From: Nelumbo lutea | Taxonomy: Eukaryota > Streptophyta > Magnoliopsida > Proteales > Nelumbonaceae | Length of the DNA stretch: 64,000 nucleotides | Direction of reading: 5' to 3' | NCBI GenBank assembly: GCA_022828595.1 | Contig: JAKGHH010000003.1 | Coordinates: 101,579,583 to 101,643,582 of the forward strand | In this document: piece by piece, positions 54,301 to 58,860 of the stretch | Position numbering within the stretch: the first letter of the stretch is position 1 | Layout of the letters: each line of letters opens with the position of its first letter | Program-made: the position numbers and the translations under genes | The notes under the pieces: model-generated | Told to the model about the DNA's origin: nothing | Databases searched by the model: none | What the model saw: only the letters and a program-made list of their open reading frames with translations

Positions 54301-57034
54301 ATCCAAGCATGGGATCTTCATTTCACAAAGAAAGTATGTACTTGACCTACTGCAAGAGACTGGGAAGCTGGGGACCAAACCAGCAGATGCTCCTATTGAT
54401 CCAAATCACAAAATTAATGGTGTGGATGGTGAATTGGTAAAGGATGTGGGGAGATATCAAAGAATGGTGGGCTTACTGTTGTATTTGTGTATGACACGAC
54501 CATATATTTCTTATGTTGTTAGTGTTGTGAGTCAGTACATGCATGCTCCTCAGGTTCAGCACTGGGAAGCTATTGAGAGAATACTTGCATATCTGAAAAA
54601 GCACCCTGGCAGAGGCACTTTTCTCAAATCATGAGAATCTAAAGCTAGAATCCTATACAGATGCAGACTGGGCAAGATGCTTAAATGATAGGAGGTCTAC
54701 ATCAGGAGTGTGTACCTTTGTAGGTGGAAACTTGATCTCCTGGAAGAGTAAGAAGCATGCGATTGTGGCAATGTTAAGTGTAGAGGCTGAATATAGATCC
54801 ATGGCTCATGGTGTCTCAGATCTTCTTCGGGTTAGATCTCTTTTGAGTGAGATTGGGGTGAAAGCAGAGGAACTCATGATGTTATACTGTGACAATCAGG
54901 CTGCAATCAATATTGCCCACATCATGACAAAACACATTGAAGTTGATAGACACTTTATAATAGAAAGGGTAACAACCGGAGAAGTTTGTTTGCCTTATGT
55001 CTCTTCAGAGTTGTAGTTGGCTGATGTTCTCACTAAAGGGGTGGCAAAGAACAAGCTTGAACATGATCTACGCAAGTTGGGAATGTGTGACATTTACTCC
55101 CAACTTGAGGGGGAGTGTTGAAGATTAATTAGTTTTATGATGTTTTATGTTATGTGAGTCCAAATTTTATTATGTTTTTGAGTGTTATATATGCTGTTTT
55201 ATGTTTTTCTGCCCTATAAGGGCATAGTTGTCTTTGTATTGTTCTATTATTTTAGTATATAATAAGTGAAGGGGGTGGCCAAATCATTGCTCTCTTTTCT
55301 TTTCAACTTCTCTTCTTCTCCTTCTCTCTTCCTTCTCTCTTCAAGAAACTACTTTCTTTCATATTTTTTAATTCAGCAGATTCCTACTAATTTAGATATG
55401 GATGTTAACCTGAAATTTGGAAACAGCTTCACTGTATGTGCCCGGGGTAAGGCTGAATACATCTGCCCCTCCCCAGACCCCACATTGGCATGAGCCTTGT
55501 GCATTGGGCTGCCCTTATGTTAACTTGAAATGAAATTTTATTCTATGCAGTCTCTTTTCTTTTGGTGGCACTACCATAGGTACCAAAAGAAGGTAAACAG
55601 TAACGTAGCCAGCCATCCATTACATGGGATGAGGGAAGATCTCCTCTGTCTGTTACATCCATTTATAGCTAGAGAATGAAGGTTTATAGAGTCGAAGAAA
55701 TAGAAAAAAGAAAAAATCTAATAAAAAGGATGCTTTCTCTCATATTCTATTGTTTTAGAAAATTTTTGGGCTTAAAGACAATCTAGGGAAGAGTTATTTA
55801 CCGGGATTAACTTAGAGGCTCAAGAAGTGTGTGAGTATTCCAGTGTGTTGGGTTTTAAGTTGCTATCTTGGCCCACCTTTAGAGGAAACCCAAGGGCATT
55901 AGATTTTTGGAACTTTGTAACAGATTGTCTTGCTAAAAAACTGTCAACTTGGAAGAAAAATTACATCCCTAGGTGGTCTAATTACACTTATGTCTTGTCC
56001 ATGTTACCTTTCAAACTTCCCAGTCTTACAGGGTGTCTAGGAGATACCATCAATCGACCCACATGTAACTACTATTTCTCTCTACAGGCTTGTCAGAGAT
56101 GAAGGCATGGTCAGTGTCCTGACTACCTTTCCTGCATTGTAAGGTCAAGTCATTTTTAACATTACTTTGTCATGCAACGTTGATGCATGTATTTCGTAAA
56201 CATTAGAAAATGTTGTCATTTTGTGAATCTCATATTCATTAACCATCATTATACCAGATTATGATCTCAACTTACTGGTGATATAGCTGATTTCTACATG
56301 TGATCCATCATCTATATAATGTCATAGCTTGTAAAATGACTATATTATTTAGGCTTCTCCAACTTAATGCAAATTTTGTGTAATACATAGTTATATCTGC
56401 TGCCATTTTTTAACTGTAACATTTTAAATAATGAACAACTAACAACTTCTCTTGTGAAAAAAAAAAAAAAACAGAAAGATTTGCATGCAGTGTCTGCTGT
56501 GCGGAAACCTGATCAAATTCTGGCACAAAGTTCAGAACTATGTTTGGGGGCCTCAGGAGGATATCCATCAGTCATGAATTTTTCAAACCAATTCCGTGAC
56601 AATAACTTTGCCAGATCTGCACTCCCTGTTGATACTAATCAAATGGGGATGGTGAGAAGCAACTATGTTTCGACACCTTATTTTTCAGGGAACTCTGGTA
56701 AACTGACAATTCTATTTGATTATACTTTTTTTATTGATTCTCCTACAGCCCTGTGTCTTTTCTGTTTGAGGATGTAACTGGAGAGTGTATTTTCTAGGAA
56801 TGACATTCTAATTACCACCAAACTAGGAACTTGCCATTGAAATGTTAGTTTATGGTCACTCTGGTGTTAATTAATATATTGGAACTCAACCTCCTAAGTC
56901 TCTACCATGGTAACAGGGTATAATAATTTATCATTGAAGTTATTCCTAGAAGCATGATGAGAATGAGTTTCTCATTTGCAGGTAGACCTCTGGGGACTAT
57001 GCAGAAGCCTAAAGGAAGTGTTTCTGTCATATAA
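12226..57034 (+). CDS. Complete 11-exon plant gene, putative C2HC zinc-finger nuclear protein, 398 aa
   Basis: Coding exons are 12226-12307, 13788-13874, 18254-18300, 33331-33388, 35589-35702, 36097-36219, 38178-38283, 38535-38629, 39291-39499, 56475-56697 and 56982-57034, totalling 1197 nt. Every junction is GT-AG and phases match across all ten introns. Residues about 75-94 form C-x2-C-x11-H-x3-C, the spacing of the SGF11-type zinc finger of the SAGA deubiquitination module. A basic patch at about 113-123 ([11 protein letters not shown]) could be a nuclear signal. Residues about 130-180 are acidic and Ser-rich, and 238-270 ([20 protein letters not shown]) looks like a conserved block. No signal peptide or membrane segment is seen. 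I recall similar plant proteins of unassigned function but cannot name the gene. A chromatin or transcription role is inference. Introns of 15.0 and 17.0 kb are made largely of transposons. Confidence 0.85.
12510..13319 (-). mobile_element. Solo LTR, 810 bp, GC-rich half, in intron 1
   Basis: The insert starts TGTTATGGGC and ends TTCATAACA. It is flanked by a perfect 5-bp duplication GATAA (12505-12509 and 13320-13324). On the minus strand it has CTATTTAAGGAGC and AATAAAGC motifs typical of an LTR promoter and poly-A signal. Bases 12945-13316 are very GC- and CpG-rich, unlike all neighbours. A direct repeat (GTGATTTGTCCAAGAGACCA) occurs twice near 12619 and 12658. No internal domain is present. 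Size and look suggest a gypsy family. Confidence 0.85.
13788..13874 (+). CDS. Host gene coding exon 2
   Basis: The acceptor TTTTACAG and donor GAAG|gtacag flank 87 nt. The exon enters in phase 1, restores Glu at the junction and encodes an acidic helical stretch ending [10 protein letters not shown]. The other two frames have stops. Confidence 0.82.
14250..14361 (-). mobile_element. LINE 3' UTR and poly-A tail
   Basis: A run of 21 T (14250-14270) on the + strand followed by ATCTGCAAAATGAGAATTTC is the complement of a LINE tail. It probably completes the RNase H fragment at 17105-17650, from which it is separated by the copia element. Confidence 0.55.
14362..14663 (-). repeat. Copia 3' LTR, 302 bp
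   Basis: On the minus strand it starts TGTTAATGTCGAC after the polypurine tract CTTGAGGGGGAG and ends TTTATAATA. It matches 16822-17104 closely. Confidence 0.8.
14671..15985 (-). pseudogene. Copia RT and RNase H
   Basis: The minus strand reads [30 protein letters not shown] (the YADD active-site variant), [20 protein letters not shown] and [20 protein letters not shown], ending near [10 protein letters not shown] frameshift near 15500 and another near 14950 break it. Confidence 0.8.
16440..16829 (+). pseudogene. Copia gag end and protease, inverted within the element
   Basis: The + strand reads [14 protein letters not shown], then [26 protein letters not shown] and [18 protein letters not shown]. 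It ends at the minus-strand primer-binding site, where TTGCTCTG is shared by both sequences. The DSG motif is changed to DSR. Confidence 0.75.
16822..17104 (-). repeat. Copia 5' LTR, first ~30 bp missing
   Basis: The sequence follows the 14362-14663 LTR until about 17104, then switches to a LINE RNase H sequence. Its end abuts the primer-binding site (16810-16821) with no spacer. Confidence 0.75.
17105..17650 (-). pseudogene. LINE RNase H (RVT_3) domain
   Basis: The minus-strand frame 17559-16996 reads [40 protein letters not shown] and [17 protein letters not shown]. This is a nearly full RNase H domain of an L1-type LINE. The last codons run into the copia LTR. Confidence 0.8.
17780..17945. 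repeat. Degenerate GGTTT/AACTGG-rich repeat in intron 2
   Basis: Repeated AACTGG, GGTTTGA and CTTCCAAAACTGG words resemble the GGTTTTGAAACCCTGGACC type of sequence at 61650-62000 and 63470-63740. No clean ends were found. Confidence 0.3.
18254..18300 (+). CDS. Host gene coding exon 3 (47 nt)
   Basis: A 47-nt exon between CTGGCAG and |gtaata encodes [16 protein letters not shown]. It joins exon 2 through a split Asp codon and ends in phase 0. It is separated from exon 4 by a 15,030-nt intron. Confidence 0.82.
18558..19100 (-). pseudogene. LINE zf-RVT tail and RNase H scraps
   Basis: The minus strand gives [20 protein letters not shown] (18660-18560) and, at 19100-18965, [20 protein letters not shown] and [11 protein letters not shown]. 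Their order is reversed relative to an intact LINE, so they come from rearranged or separate copies. Confidence 0.55.
19101..19640 (-). mobile_element. 5'-truncated L1-type LINE 3' end
   Basis: The minus-strand frame 19604-19311 reads [20 protein letters not shown] and [21 protein letters not shown] 3' UTR follows with AATAAAATTTC and a tail TTTATCTTCAAAAAAA. It is a close relative of the + strand LINE end at 29880-30360. Confidence 0.75.
19641..20300. other. Unassigned part of intron 3
   Basis: Several short open frames occur on both strands, none with a recognised motif. It may contain LINE ORF1 remains. Confidence 0.25.
20320..22642 (+). pseudogene. LINE endonuclease C-terminus and RT
   Basis: Pieces read [20 protein letters not shown] and [10 protein letters not shown] (endonuclease end), then [63 protein letters not shown] and QYVDDTLIF (RT active site). 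The C-terminal piece reads [20 protein letters not shown] and KVHLVKWE. Frameshifts and stops occur at several points. Confidence 0.85.
22643..22993 (+). repeat. Copia 5' LTR, 351 bp
   Basis: It starts TGTAGAGAAGATGGGC and ends GTTTTTCTTCT directly before TGGTATCAGAG. It matches 29043-29380 with small indels. Confidence 0.88.
23466..24420 (+). pseudogene. Copia gag
   Basis: It starts [20 protein letters not shown] and contains [18 protein letters not shown] and [21 protein letters not shown] stop at 23871 (TAG) interrupts the UBN2 domain. Later frames retain [17 protein letters not shown] and a decayed zinc knuckle. Confidence 0.8.
24435..25790 (+). pseudogene. Copia protease and integrase
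   Basis: Protease motifs include [20 protein letters not shown], with a largely intact DSGASDHM core. Integrase (24987-25766) is one 259-codon open frame with [53 protein letters not shown] and CIFLGYSPT, ending at a TAG. Confidence 0.82.
26330..27609 (+). pseudogene. Copia RT and RNase H, interrupted by a solo LTR
   Basis: RT reads [39 protein letters not shown] and YVDDIVVTG. RNase H reads [20 protein letters not shown] and [19 protein letters not shown] stop at about 26810 and frameshifts disrupt it. The last codons continue at 28843 after the insertion. Confidence 0.82.
27610..28837 (-). mobile_element. Solo LTR, 1228 bp, in copia RNase H
   Basis: The insert starts TGAAAGGGATGG and ends GTCCAACA on the + strand (TGTTGGACAG...CCCTTTCA on the minus strand). 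It has a perfect 5-bp duplication AGTAC at 27605-27609 and 28838-28842. Removing it restores [15 protein letters not shown] across the junction. The minus strand carries TGTAAGACCC and an AAACCCTAGAGAAG leader-like sequence, so the sense is probably minus. Size suggests a gypsy family. Confidence 0.9.
28843..29042 (+). pseudogene. Copia RNase H C-terminus and polypurine tract
   Basis: It reads [40 protein letters not shown] and [12 protein letters not shown], then the polypurine run GAGGGGGAG just before the 3' LTR. Confidence 0.82.
29043..29380 (+). repeat. Copia 3' LTR, 338 bp, 3' end clipped
   Basis: It follows the polypurine tract CTTGAGGGGGAG and starts TGTAGAGAAGATGGG. It ends at GACTGTTTTT, where LINE sequence takes over, so the final CTTCT of the 5' copy is missing. 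Confidence 0.85.
29381..30203 (+). pseudogene. LINE C-terminal region and zf-RVT
   Basis: The frame starting near 29380 continues as [35 protein letters not shown] text, [16 protein letters not shown] and [20 protein letters not shown]. The segment matches the minus-strand copy at 19311-19620. Confidence 0.8.
30361..30661. other. Unassigned 0.3-kb stretch of intron 3
   Basis: AT-rich sequence between the LINE poly-A and the first MITE. No frame or motif is recognised. Confidence 0.25.
30670..31059. mobile_element. hAT-type MITE, 390 bp
   Basis: The ends are TAGGGGTG and CACCCCTA, with a perfect 8-bp duplication CTCCTTAG (30662-30669 and 31060-31067). Subterminal GAGCTCGAGC-type repeats line both arms around an AT-rich core. 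There is no coding capacity. Terminal motif and duplication length fit the hAT superfamily. Confidence 0.92.
31120..31874. mobile_element. hAT-type MITE, 755 bp
   Basis: The ends are TAGTGATTTAAAAGGCG and, inverted, CAGTGTTTTAAAAGCAC. A perfect 8-bp duplication GTATTTCT lies at 31112-31119 and 31875-31882. GCGCCTTGCCT-type repeats are subterminal, and the core is strongly AT-rich. Confidence 0.9.
31883..32950 (-). pseudogene. Possible LINE ORF1 remnant, split by a MITE
   Basis: A 150-codon minus-strand frame (32793-32341) and its continuation on the other side of the MITE are hydrophilic, with [19 protein letters not shown] text. Left neighbours on the minus strand also look coding-derived. 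A T-run near 32915 followed by TGATCAGTAACAATCAG looks like the complement of a LINE tail. The family call is weak. Confidence 0.3.
32082..32323. mobile_element. hAT-type MITE, 242 bp
   Basis: The ends are CAATGTTCAAAATTTCG and, inverted, CAAGGTTCAAAATATCA. A perfect 8-bp duplication CCACCATG lies at 32074-32081 and 32324-32331. Repeats of GATACGTATCG-type sequence fill the arms. Confidence 0.9.
33088..33106. repeat. (CT)n microsatellite
   Basis: A pure CT run upstream of exon 4 in intron 3. Confidence 0.8.
33331..33388 (+). CDS. Host gene coding exon 4 (zinc finger)
   Basis: A 58-nt exon encodes [19 protein letters not shown], which holds the CxxC and His ligands. The final Cys is supplied by exon 5. 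The acceptor (ACTATGAAG) has a weak pyrimidine tract, and the donor is GCAG|gttggg. Confidence 0.82.
34100..34495 (+). pseudogene. RTE-clade LINE RT fragment
   Basis: The reading frame gives [51 protein letters not shown] and [20 protein letters not shown]. The GLHQ and WCMLF..DIVLI motifs are diagnostic of RTE-type, not L1-type, reverse transcriptase. The active-site FADD reads FVDI, so it is dead. Confidence 0.8.
34513..34822 (+). mobile_element. Copia solo LTR, 310 bp, in intron 4
   Basis: It starts TGTTGAGTGGTCCG and ends GATTTCTACT. A perfect 5-bp duplication ATTAT flanks it (34508-34512 and 34823-34827). A GGCCGCCCTACTAAGGGCAT block and CT tract match the layout of the other copia LTRs here. 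The end ACT instead of CA agrees with the element at 40120-55388. Confidence 0.8.
35071..35219 (+). mobile_element. Au-like SINE, 149 bp
   Basis: It has a Pol III B-box-like GGTTCAAATC at 35102-35111, then GGGGTAAGGCT, CCTCCCCAGACCCC and the 3' end CACTGGGCTGCCCTT, all hallmarks of the plant Au SINE family. A 10-bp duplication AATAAACTTG lies at 35061-35070 and 35220-35229. Confidence 0.85.
35589..35702 (+). CDS. Host gene coding exon 5 (last zinc ligand, basic patch)
   Basis: The exon runs from TTTTTCAG| to GATA|gtatgc, 114 nt. It completes the zinc finger with ELC and carries the basic run [11 protein letters not shown]. Confidence 0.83.
35770..35880 (-). pseudogene. LINE RNase H fragment in intron 5
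   Basis: The minus strand reads [20 protein letters not shown] and [10 protein letters not shown], the middle of an RVT_3 RNase H domain. Confidence 0.65.
36097..36219 (+). CDS. Host gene coding exon 6
   Basis: The acceptor is ATCTCCTAG and the donor AAAAA|gtaatt, 123 nt. It encodes an acidic, Ser/Glu/Asp-rich segment ([18 protein letters not shown]). A second AG six bases downstream (CCAAG) would shift the frame, so the upstream acceptor is preferred. Confidence 0.8.
36980..37530 (+). mobile_element. Copia 3' remnant with LTR in intron 6
   Basis: RNase H C-terminal text ([32 protein letters not shown]) leads to a polypurine tract and an LTR at 37196-37530 starting TGTAGTGAGAATGGG and ending ATTTTCAACT. 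The LTR belongs to the same family as 7545-7876. The 5' part is gone. Confidence 0.85.
37692..37950 (+). mobile_element. Second copia 3' remnant with LTR
   Basis: A short [15 protein letters not shown] end and purine run (TGAGGAG) precede TGTTGATATTATAAC at 37728. A T-run, TATAAATAG-like box and CT tract follow. The right end is not fixed. Confidence 0.5.
38178..38283 (+). CDS. Host gene coding exon 7
   Basis: A 106-nt exon between TTACATTCAG and |gtatgt. It joins exon 6 through a split Arg codon and encodes [20 protein letters not shown] followed by a short basic SPSKKHTK stretch. Confidence 0.8.
38535..38629 (+). CDS. Host gene coding exon 8
   Basis: A 95-nt exon between TTGCTTGTAG and |gtaagg. 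The split Leu codon from exon 7 is restored and the exon encodes [20 protein letters not shown] and more. Confidence 0.8.
39291..39499 (+). CDS. Host gene coding exon 9 (conserved block)
   Basis: A 209-nt exon encodes [20 protein letters not shown] and a hydrophilic tail to MLQK. The acceptor (AATACCAG) lacks a good pyrimidine tract; the better tract ending TCTCTAG at 39237 puts a stop in the required phase. The donor, AAAAG|gtctgc, is weak. Without splicing, the frame runs 25 more codons to a TAA at 39575-39577. Confidence 0.7.
39780..39794 (+). mobile_element. Possible 15-bp LINE-tail micro-insertion in intron 9
   Basis: TTATC followed by seven A residues is flanked by near-identical 12-mers (GTTAGCGTATAT and GTTAGCATATGT). 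It resembles the tail-only insertion at 2648-2703, but the duplication has two mismatches. Confidence 0.35.
40120..40443 (+). repeat. Copia 5' LTR, 324 bp
   Basis: It starts TGTTGAAGATTAATTAG and ends GATTCCTACT, directly beside the primer-binding site. It has a block of about 50 bp (40155-40205) missing from the 3' copy. Confidence 0.9.
40444..40455 (+). other. Primer-binding site
   Basis: TGGTATCAAAGC, one base different from the usual tRNA-iMet site, immediately after the LTR end ACT. Confidence 0.85.
40841..41010 (-). repeat. Gypsy 3' LTR, internally deleted to 170 bp
   Basis: Both ends match the 823-bp partner LTR, but about 650 bp are missing at about 40884. Next to it (41011-41030) the minus strand reads CTCGAGGAGTGGGGGGCAAT, a polypurine tract. 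Confidence 0.88.
41342..41349 (+). promoter_or_regulatory. TATA box of the gypsy antisense gene
   Basis: TATAAATA in the context GAGGCTATAAATAGGGGG, about 140 bp upstream of the antisense ATG at 41491, with a C/T-rich start region downstream. Confidence 0.6.
41491..43407 (+). pseudogene. Antisense gene of the gypsy element (putative gypsy-type transposon domain), three exons
   Basis: Exons are about 41491-42264, 42371-42774 and 42844-43407, with GTAGGT/GGCAG and GTAAGT/GGCAG intron borders. The protein starts [20 protein letters not shown], has [35 protein letters not shown] and [19 protein letters not shown], then coiled-coil-like Glu/Arg-rich text. These resemble the plant 'putative gypsy type transposon' family. 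An in-frame TAG at 41746 and other breaks make this copy defective. Confidence 0.65.
43408..44089. other. Gypsy spacer between antisense gene and integrase
   Basis: No domain is seen. It probably holds the 3' UTRs of the two convergent transcription units. Confidence 0.4.
44090..45110 (-). pseudogene. Gypsy integrase
   Basis: The frame 44720-44526 reads [20 protein letters not shown] and [20 protein letters not shown], the catalytic core (the usual DNG reads NND). Flanking shifted frames give H2C2-zinc-finger text to about 45100 and C-terminal text to about 44090. Confidence 0.7.
45140..46105 (-). pseudogene. Gypsy RNase H domains
   Basis: After RT, the frame 45988-45800 has [13 protein letters not shown]. 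The frame 45556-45140 gives an archaeal-like RNase H ([40 protein letters not shown]). A second RNase H after the RT-linked one is characteristic of Tat elements. Stops break the region. Confidence 0.75.
46106..47158 (-). pseudogene. Gypsy RT, 350-codon open frame
   Basis: Motifs are [80 protein letters not shown] and [10 protein letters not shown] (YVDD). A connection domain with [20 protein letters not shown] follows. The RT block is open throughout. Confidence 0.88.
47124..47777 (-). pseudogene. Gypsy aspartic protease
   Basis: A 217-codon frame: [20 protein letters not shown] carries the DSGSSA active site, followed by [20 protein letters not shown] and [15 protein letters not shown]. 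It overlaps the RT frame by 35 nt in another phase. Confidence 0.82.
47960..49723 (-). pseudogene. Gypsy gag
   Basis: It starts at 49723 with [16 protein letters not shown] Gln-rich stretch ([14 protein letters not shown]) follows, then gag core text near 48900-48310. The 48341-47964 frame reads [20 protein letters not shown], and shifted frames give a zinc-knuckle-like [17 protein letters not shown]. Several frameshifts. Confidence 0.7.
49788..49805 (-). other. Gypsy primer-binding site
   Basis: The minus strand reads TTTGGCACCGTCTGTGGG next to the LTR. It resembles the TGGCGCCGTCTGTGGG type of site used by Tat/Athila-group gypsy elements. Confidence 0.7.
49806..50628 (-). repeat. Gypsy 5' LTR, 823 bp
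   Basis: On the minus strand it starts TGATGAAGGATGATTTGACC and ends GATCGCGCTACATCA. Its two ends match the 170-bp 3' LTR at 40841-41010. Confidence 0.9.
50720..51540 (+). pseudogene. Copia gag
   Basis: It starts [20 protein letters not shown] and has [20 protein letters not shown] and [21 protein letters not shown] stop at 51371 (TAG) ends the first frame. The region from 51342 carries [14 protein letters not shown], a CCHC knuckle lacking its first cysteine. Confidence 0.85.
51641..53300 (+). pseudogene. Copia protease and integrase
   Basis: Protease: [20 protein letters not shown] (DSG kept). Then [10 protein letters not shown] and LWHNHFGHL. Integrase pieces carry [34 protein letters not shown] and QQNGVA motifs, with stops at about 52398, 52529, 52623 and 52737. 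The C-terminal frame 52756-53298 is open. Confidence 0.82.
53381..54634 (+). pseudogene. Copia RT, 417-codon open frame
   Basis: This is the longest open frame in the window. It contains [64 protein letters not shown] and [20 protein letters not shown], so the RT core looks catalytically complete. A frameshift at 54634 separates it from RNase H. Confidence 0.9.
54640..55115 (+). pseudogene. Copia RNase H and polypurine tract
   Basis: Motifs are [24 protein letters not shown], [35 protein letters not shown] and HIEVDRHFI, ending DIYSQLE. A stop at 55014 precedes the last part. GAGGGGGAG lies just before the 3' LTR. Confidence 0.82.
55116..55388 (+). repeat. Copia 3' LTR, 273 bp
   Basis: It starts TGTTGAAGATTAATTAG after GAGGGGGAG and ends GATTCCTACT. 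It is followed by the target duplication AATTT. Confidence 0.9.
55417..55515 (+). mobile_element. 5'-truncated Au-like SINE
   Basis: Matches the 3' two-thirds of the 35071-35219 SINE: TTGGAAACAGC, GGGGTAAGGCT, CCTCCCCAGACCCC and GGGCTGCCCTTA. The B box is missing. Confidence 0.75.
55740..56040 (+). pseudogene. L1-type LINE RT C-terminal fragment
   Basis: The frame 55827-56102 reads [20 protein letters not shown] and [20 protein letters not shown], the same segment as 7877-8100 but on the + strand. Confidence 0.7.
56475..56697 (+). CDS. Host gene coding exon 10
   Basis: A 223-nt exon entering in phase 0 after a poly-A tract ending ACAG, with donor CTCTG|gtaaac. It encodes a Ser/Asn/Gln-rich segment ([20 protein letters not shown] and onward). 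The A-rich acceptor context is unusual. The phase fit to exons 9 and 11 supports it. Confidence 0.75.
56982..57034 (+). CDS. Host gene coding exon 11 (stop codon)
   Basis: The acceptor CTCATTTGCAG precedes 53 nt ending in TAA at 57032-57034. It encodes [16 protein letters not shown] and joins exon 10 through a split Gly codon. About 150 nt of T-rich 3' UTR probably follow. Confidence 0.78.
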
Positions 57035-57190
57035 GTTGGAATTTTTGGAAATTGCCGTTTTCTTTGTAAGGGTGAAAGGTGATTTAACATTCCCAGTTTG
57101 TTAGGGGCTTGCTTTTGTCATTTTGGCATTTCATCTTTTGTAACCTTTTAAGCCATATTCTTGTCACATTGAAATTGTGAAACAGGATTT
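57035..57190 (+). other. Probable 3' UTR of the host gene
   Basis: A T-rich non-coding stretch directly after the stop, with TTGTAA-type motifs near 57140-57150 that could serve as near-upstream polyadenylation elements. The end point is a guess. Confidence 0.35.
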
Positions 57191-58860
57191 TTCTAGCTGG
57201 ACTACTCATTTATTTGATGAAAATAAGTCGAGCTTCTTTAGTAATGGTAAGCCTTGGAGTATTTCGATTCATCCTTTAGAACAAATGGCAGGAAAACCAT
57301 ATGCATTGATGTAGGAATTATGGTAAAGTTAAAAAAGAAGAAAACTATTTGTCCTCAATTAGGTTGGAGCTTCAGTAAAGCCAAGTAGTTCCTAAAAATT
57401 TGATGATTCGCCATCTCTTCCAAGTAATACCTGCCCCTTTTTCTTTGATTATCGGTTTACTTGTTTCTTCAAGCTTCCTTCTTTGGCATGAAGAATACGA
57501 TCTCAACCAAATATAATCATAGGTTAGTATTTTCTGAATGATCAATTGAATAGTTAAAAAAAAAAACAAAAATCCCAACTGTGAACTGTATGTAGATCTA
57601 TTTTCCTGTCGAAACTAACCATTGTACTTAACAATCAAGATTTTCTGCTTCCACTCTTAGAGGGCACGGCTAACTTGTATGGAGTCCTTACATTTAGGTG
57701 GCATTTGGTTAGCCTTACCTTGCACATAGAGTCTGTGTGTGTATGTACTTTTTACTGGGTGTAATTTACTTGATTTTGGCCGCCCACGGGGGTGCGCCAT
57801 GTGGGCAGCTGATCCCCTCTCATAAAAAGGTTAATTTTTCTGTGTTCGAACCAAACACCCCCTCTCATAAGGGGCCTGGATCTCCTGCAATGTCTTTTTT
57901 TGTTTTTCTTATTTTTACTCCTTGTCTCCTAAGCTTTCTTCTGGCACTTCCATTCCGTCTGAAAAGTGCTGAGATACGTGATGTTCATAAGAACATACAT
58001 CATGGAACACCTGTGGAAGATGAATTGCAATCTTGAATTTTTTTGTAATACATTCAGGTTCTAAGCCCTACCCCACCTGTAGAAGCTGAATTGCAATTGG
58101 ACTGGGTTCGGACAACCTTAGGGCTGGGCTCAAGATTTTGGGCCCAAGCCCCCCAGTTGATTAAAAATCCAAGCCCAACCTTGTATAAAATTACGGGCTT
58201 AGTTGATTTATGCTTAGGTTATGACTGCCCAAATTACACCCCTACAATTGAGGGATGATAAATTTGAGGGTCCACAGTCCAAACTAATCAACCATTGAAA
58301 AATAAAACTAAAAGATATATGAGTATAAAAACTCCCAATGAAAATAAACAGAAAAAGAAAAGCATACGAGTATTCAATTTATGAGTGATACTTAAAATTA
58401 TATATAGAGTAAATAAACGTAAACAATTTCACAACTTAAATATAAAGTGTATAAATTGCATAGTTTTACCAAAGAAAAAAAAATCAAGATCATATATAAA
58501 ACATATGCATGGATTTGAAATAATAAATGAAATAAACTGTTATTTAAGTTAGTAAATTACCATTTCCATATCTTATTTATATCAAAGCAAAACCTATGGT
58601 GCATCCACTGCGCGGTTGAATCGATGCTAAGTACACTTTGTTAAATGTAAAAGTACATTTTATGAAATATAAATCAATAAAAAATAAGTATACTTCAATG
58701 CTATTATTTGAGTTAGGTTTAACACGCAACCAATATTAATGAATGCACTGTAGTTGAACTCAAGTATCAATTTATAGTTGAACTCTTAAATCAATTTGGG
58801 CATAGAATTATTGATGTGTTTATAGGGCTTGTGTGAGTTTTCCTAGTGTAATGTTCTCTC
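57191..58860. other. AT-rich intergenic DNA with degenerate repeats
   Basis: No gene is supported. A GGGCTGGGCTCAAG / GGGCCCAAGCC segment ending TTACACCCCTA at 58246 resembles the end of a hAT-type repeat, but a matching left end was not found. Confidence 0.3.

Larger units (their letters stand above)
40120..55388 (+). mobile_element. Ty1/copia element in intron 9, interrupted by a gypsy element
   Basis: The 5' LTR (40120-40443), PBS (40444-40455), leader, gypsy insert (40841-50628), gag, protease, integrase, RT and RNase H, polypurine tract and 3' LTR (55116-55388) are all present. A perfect 5-bp duplication AATTT flanks it (40115-40119 and 55389-55393). Without the gypsy insert it would be about 5.5 kb. 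Confidence 0.93.
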
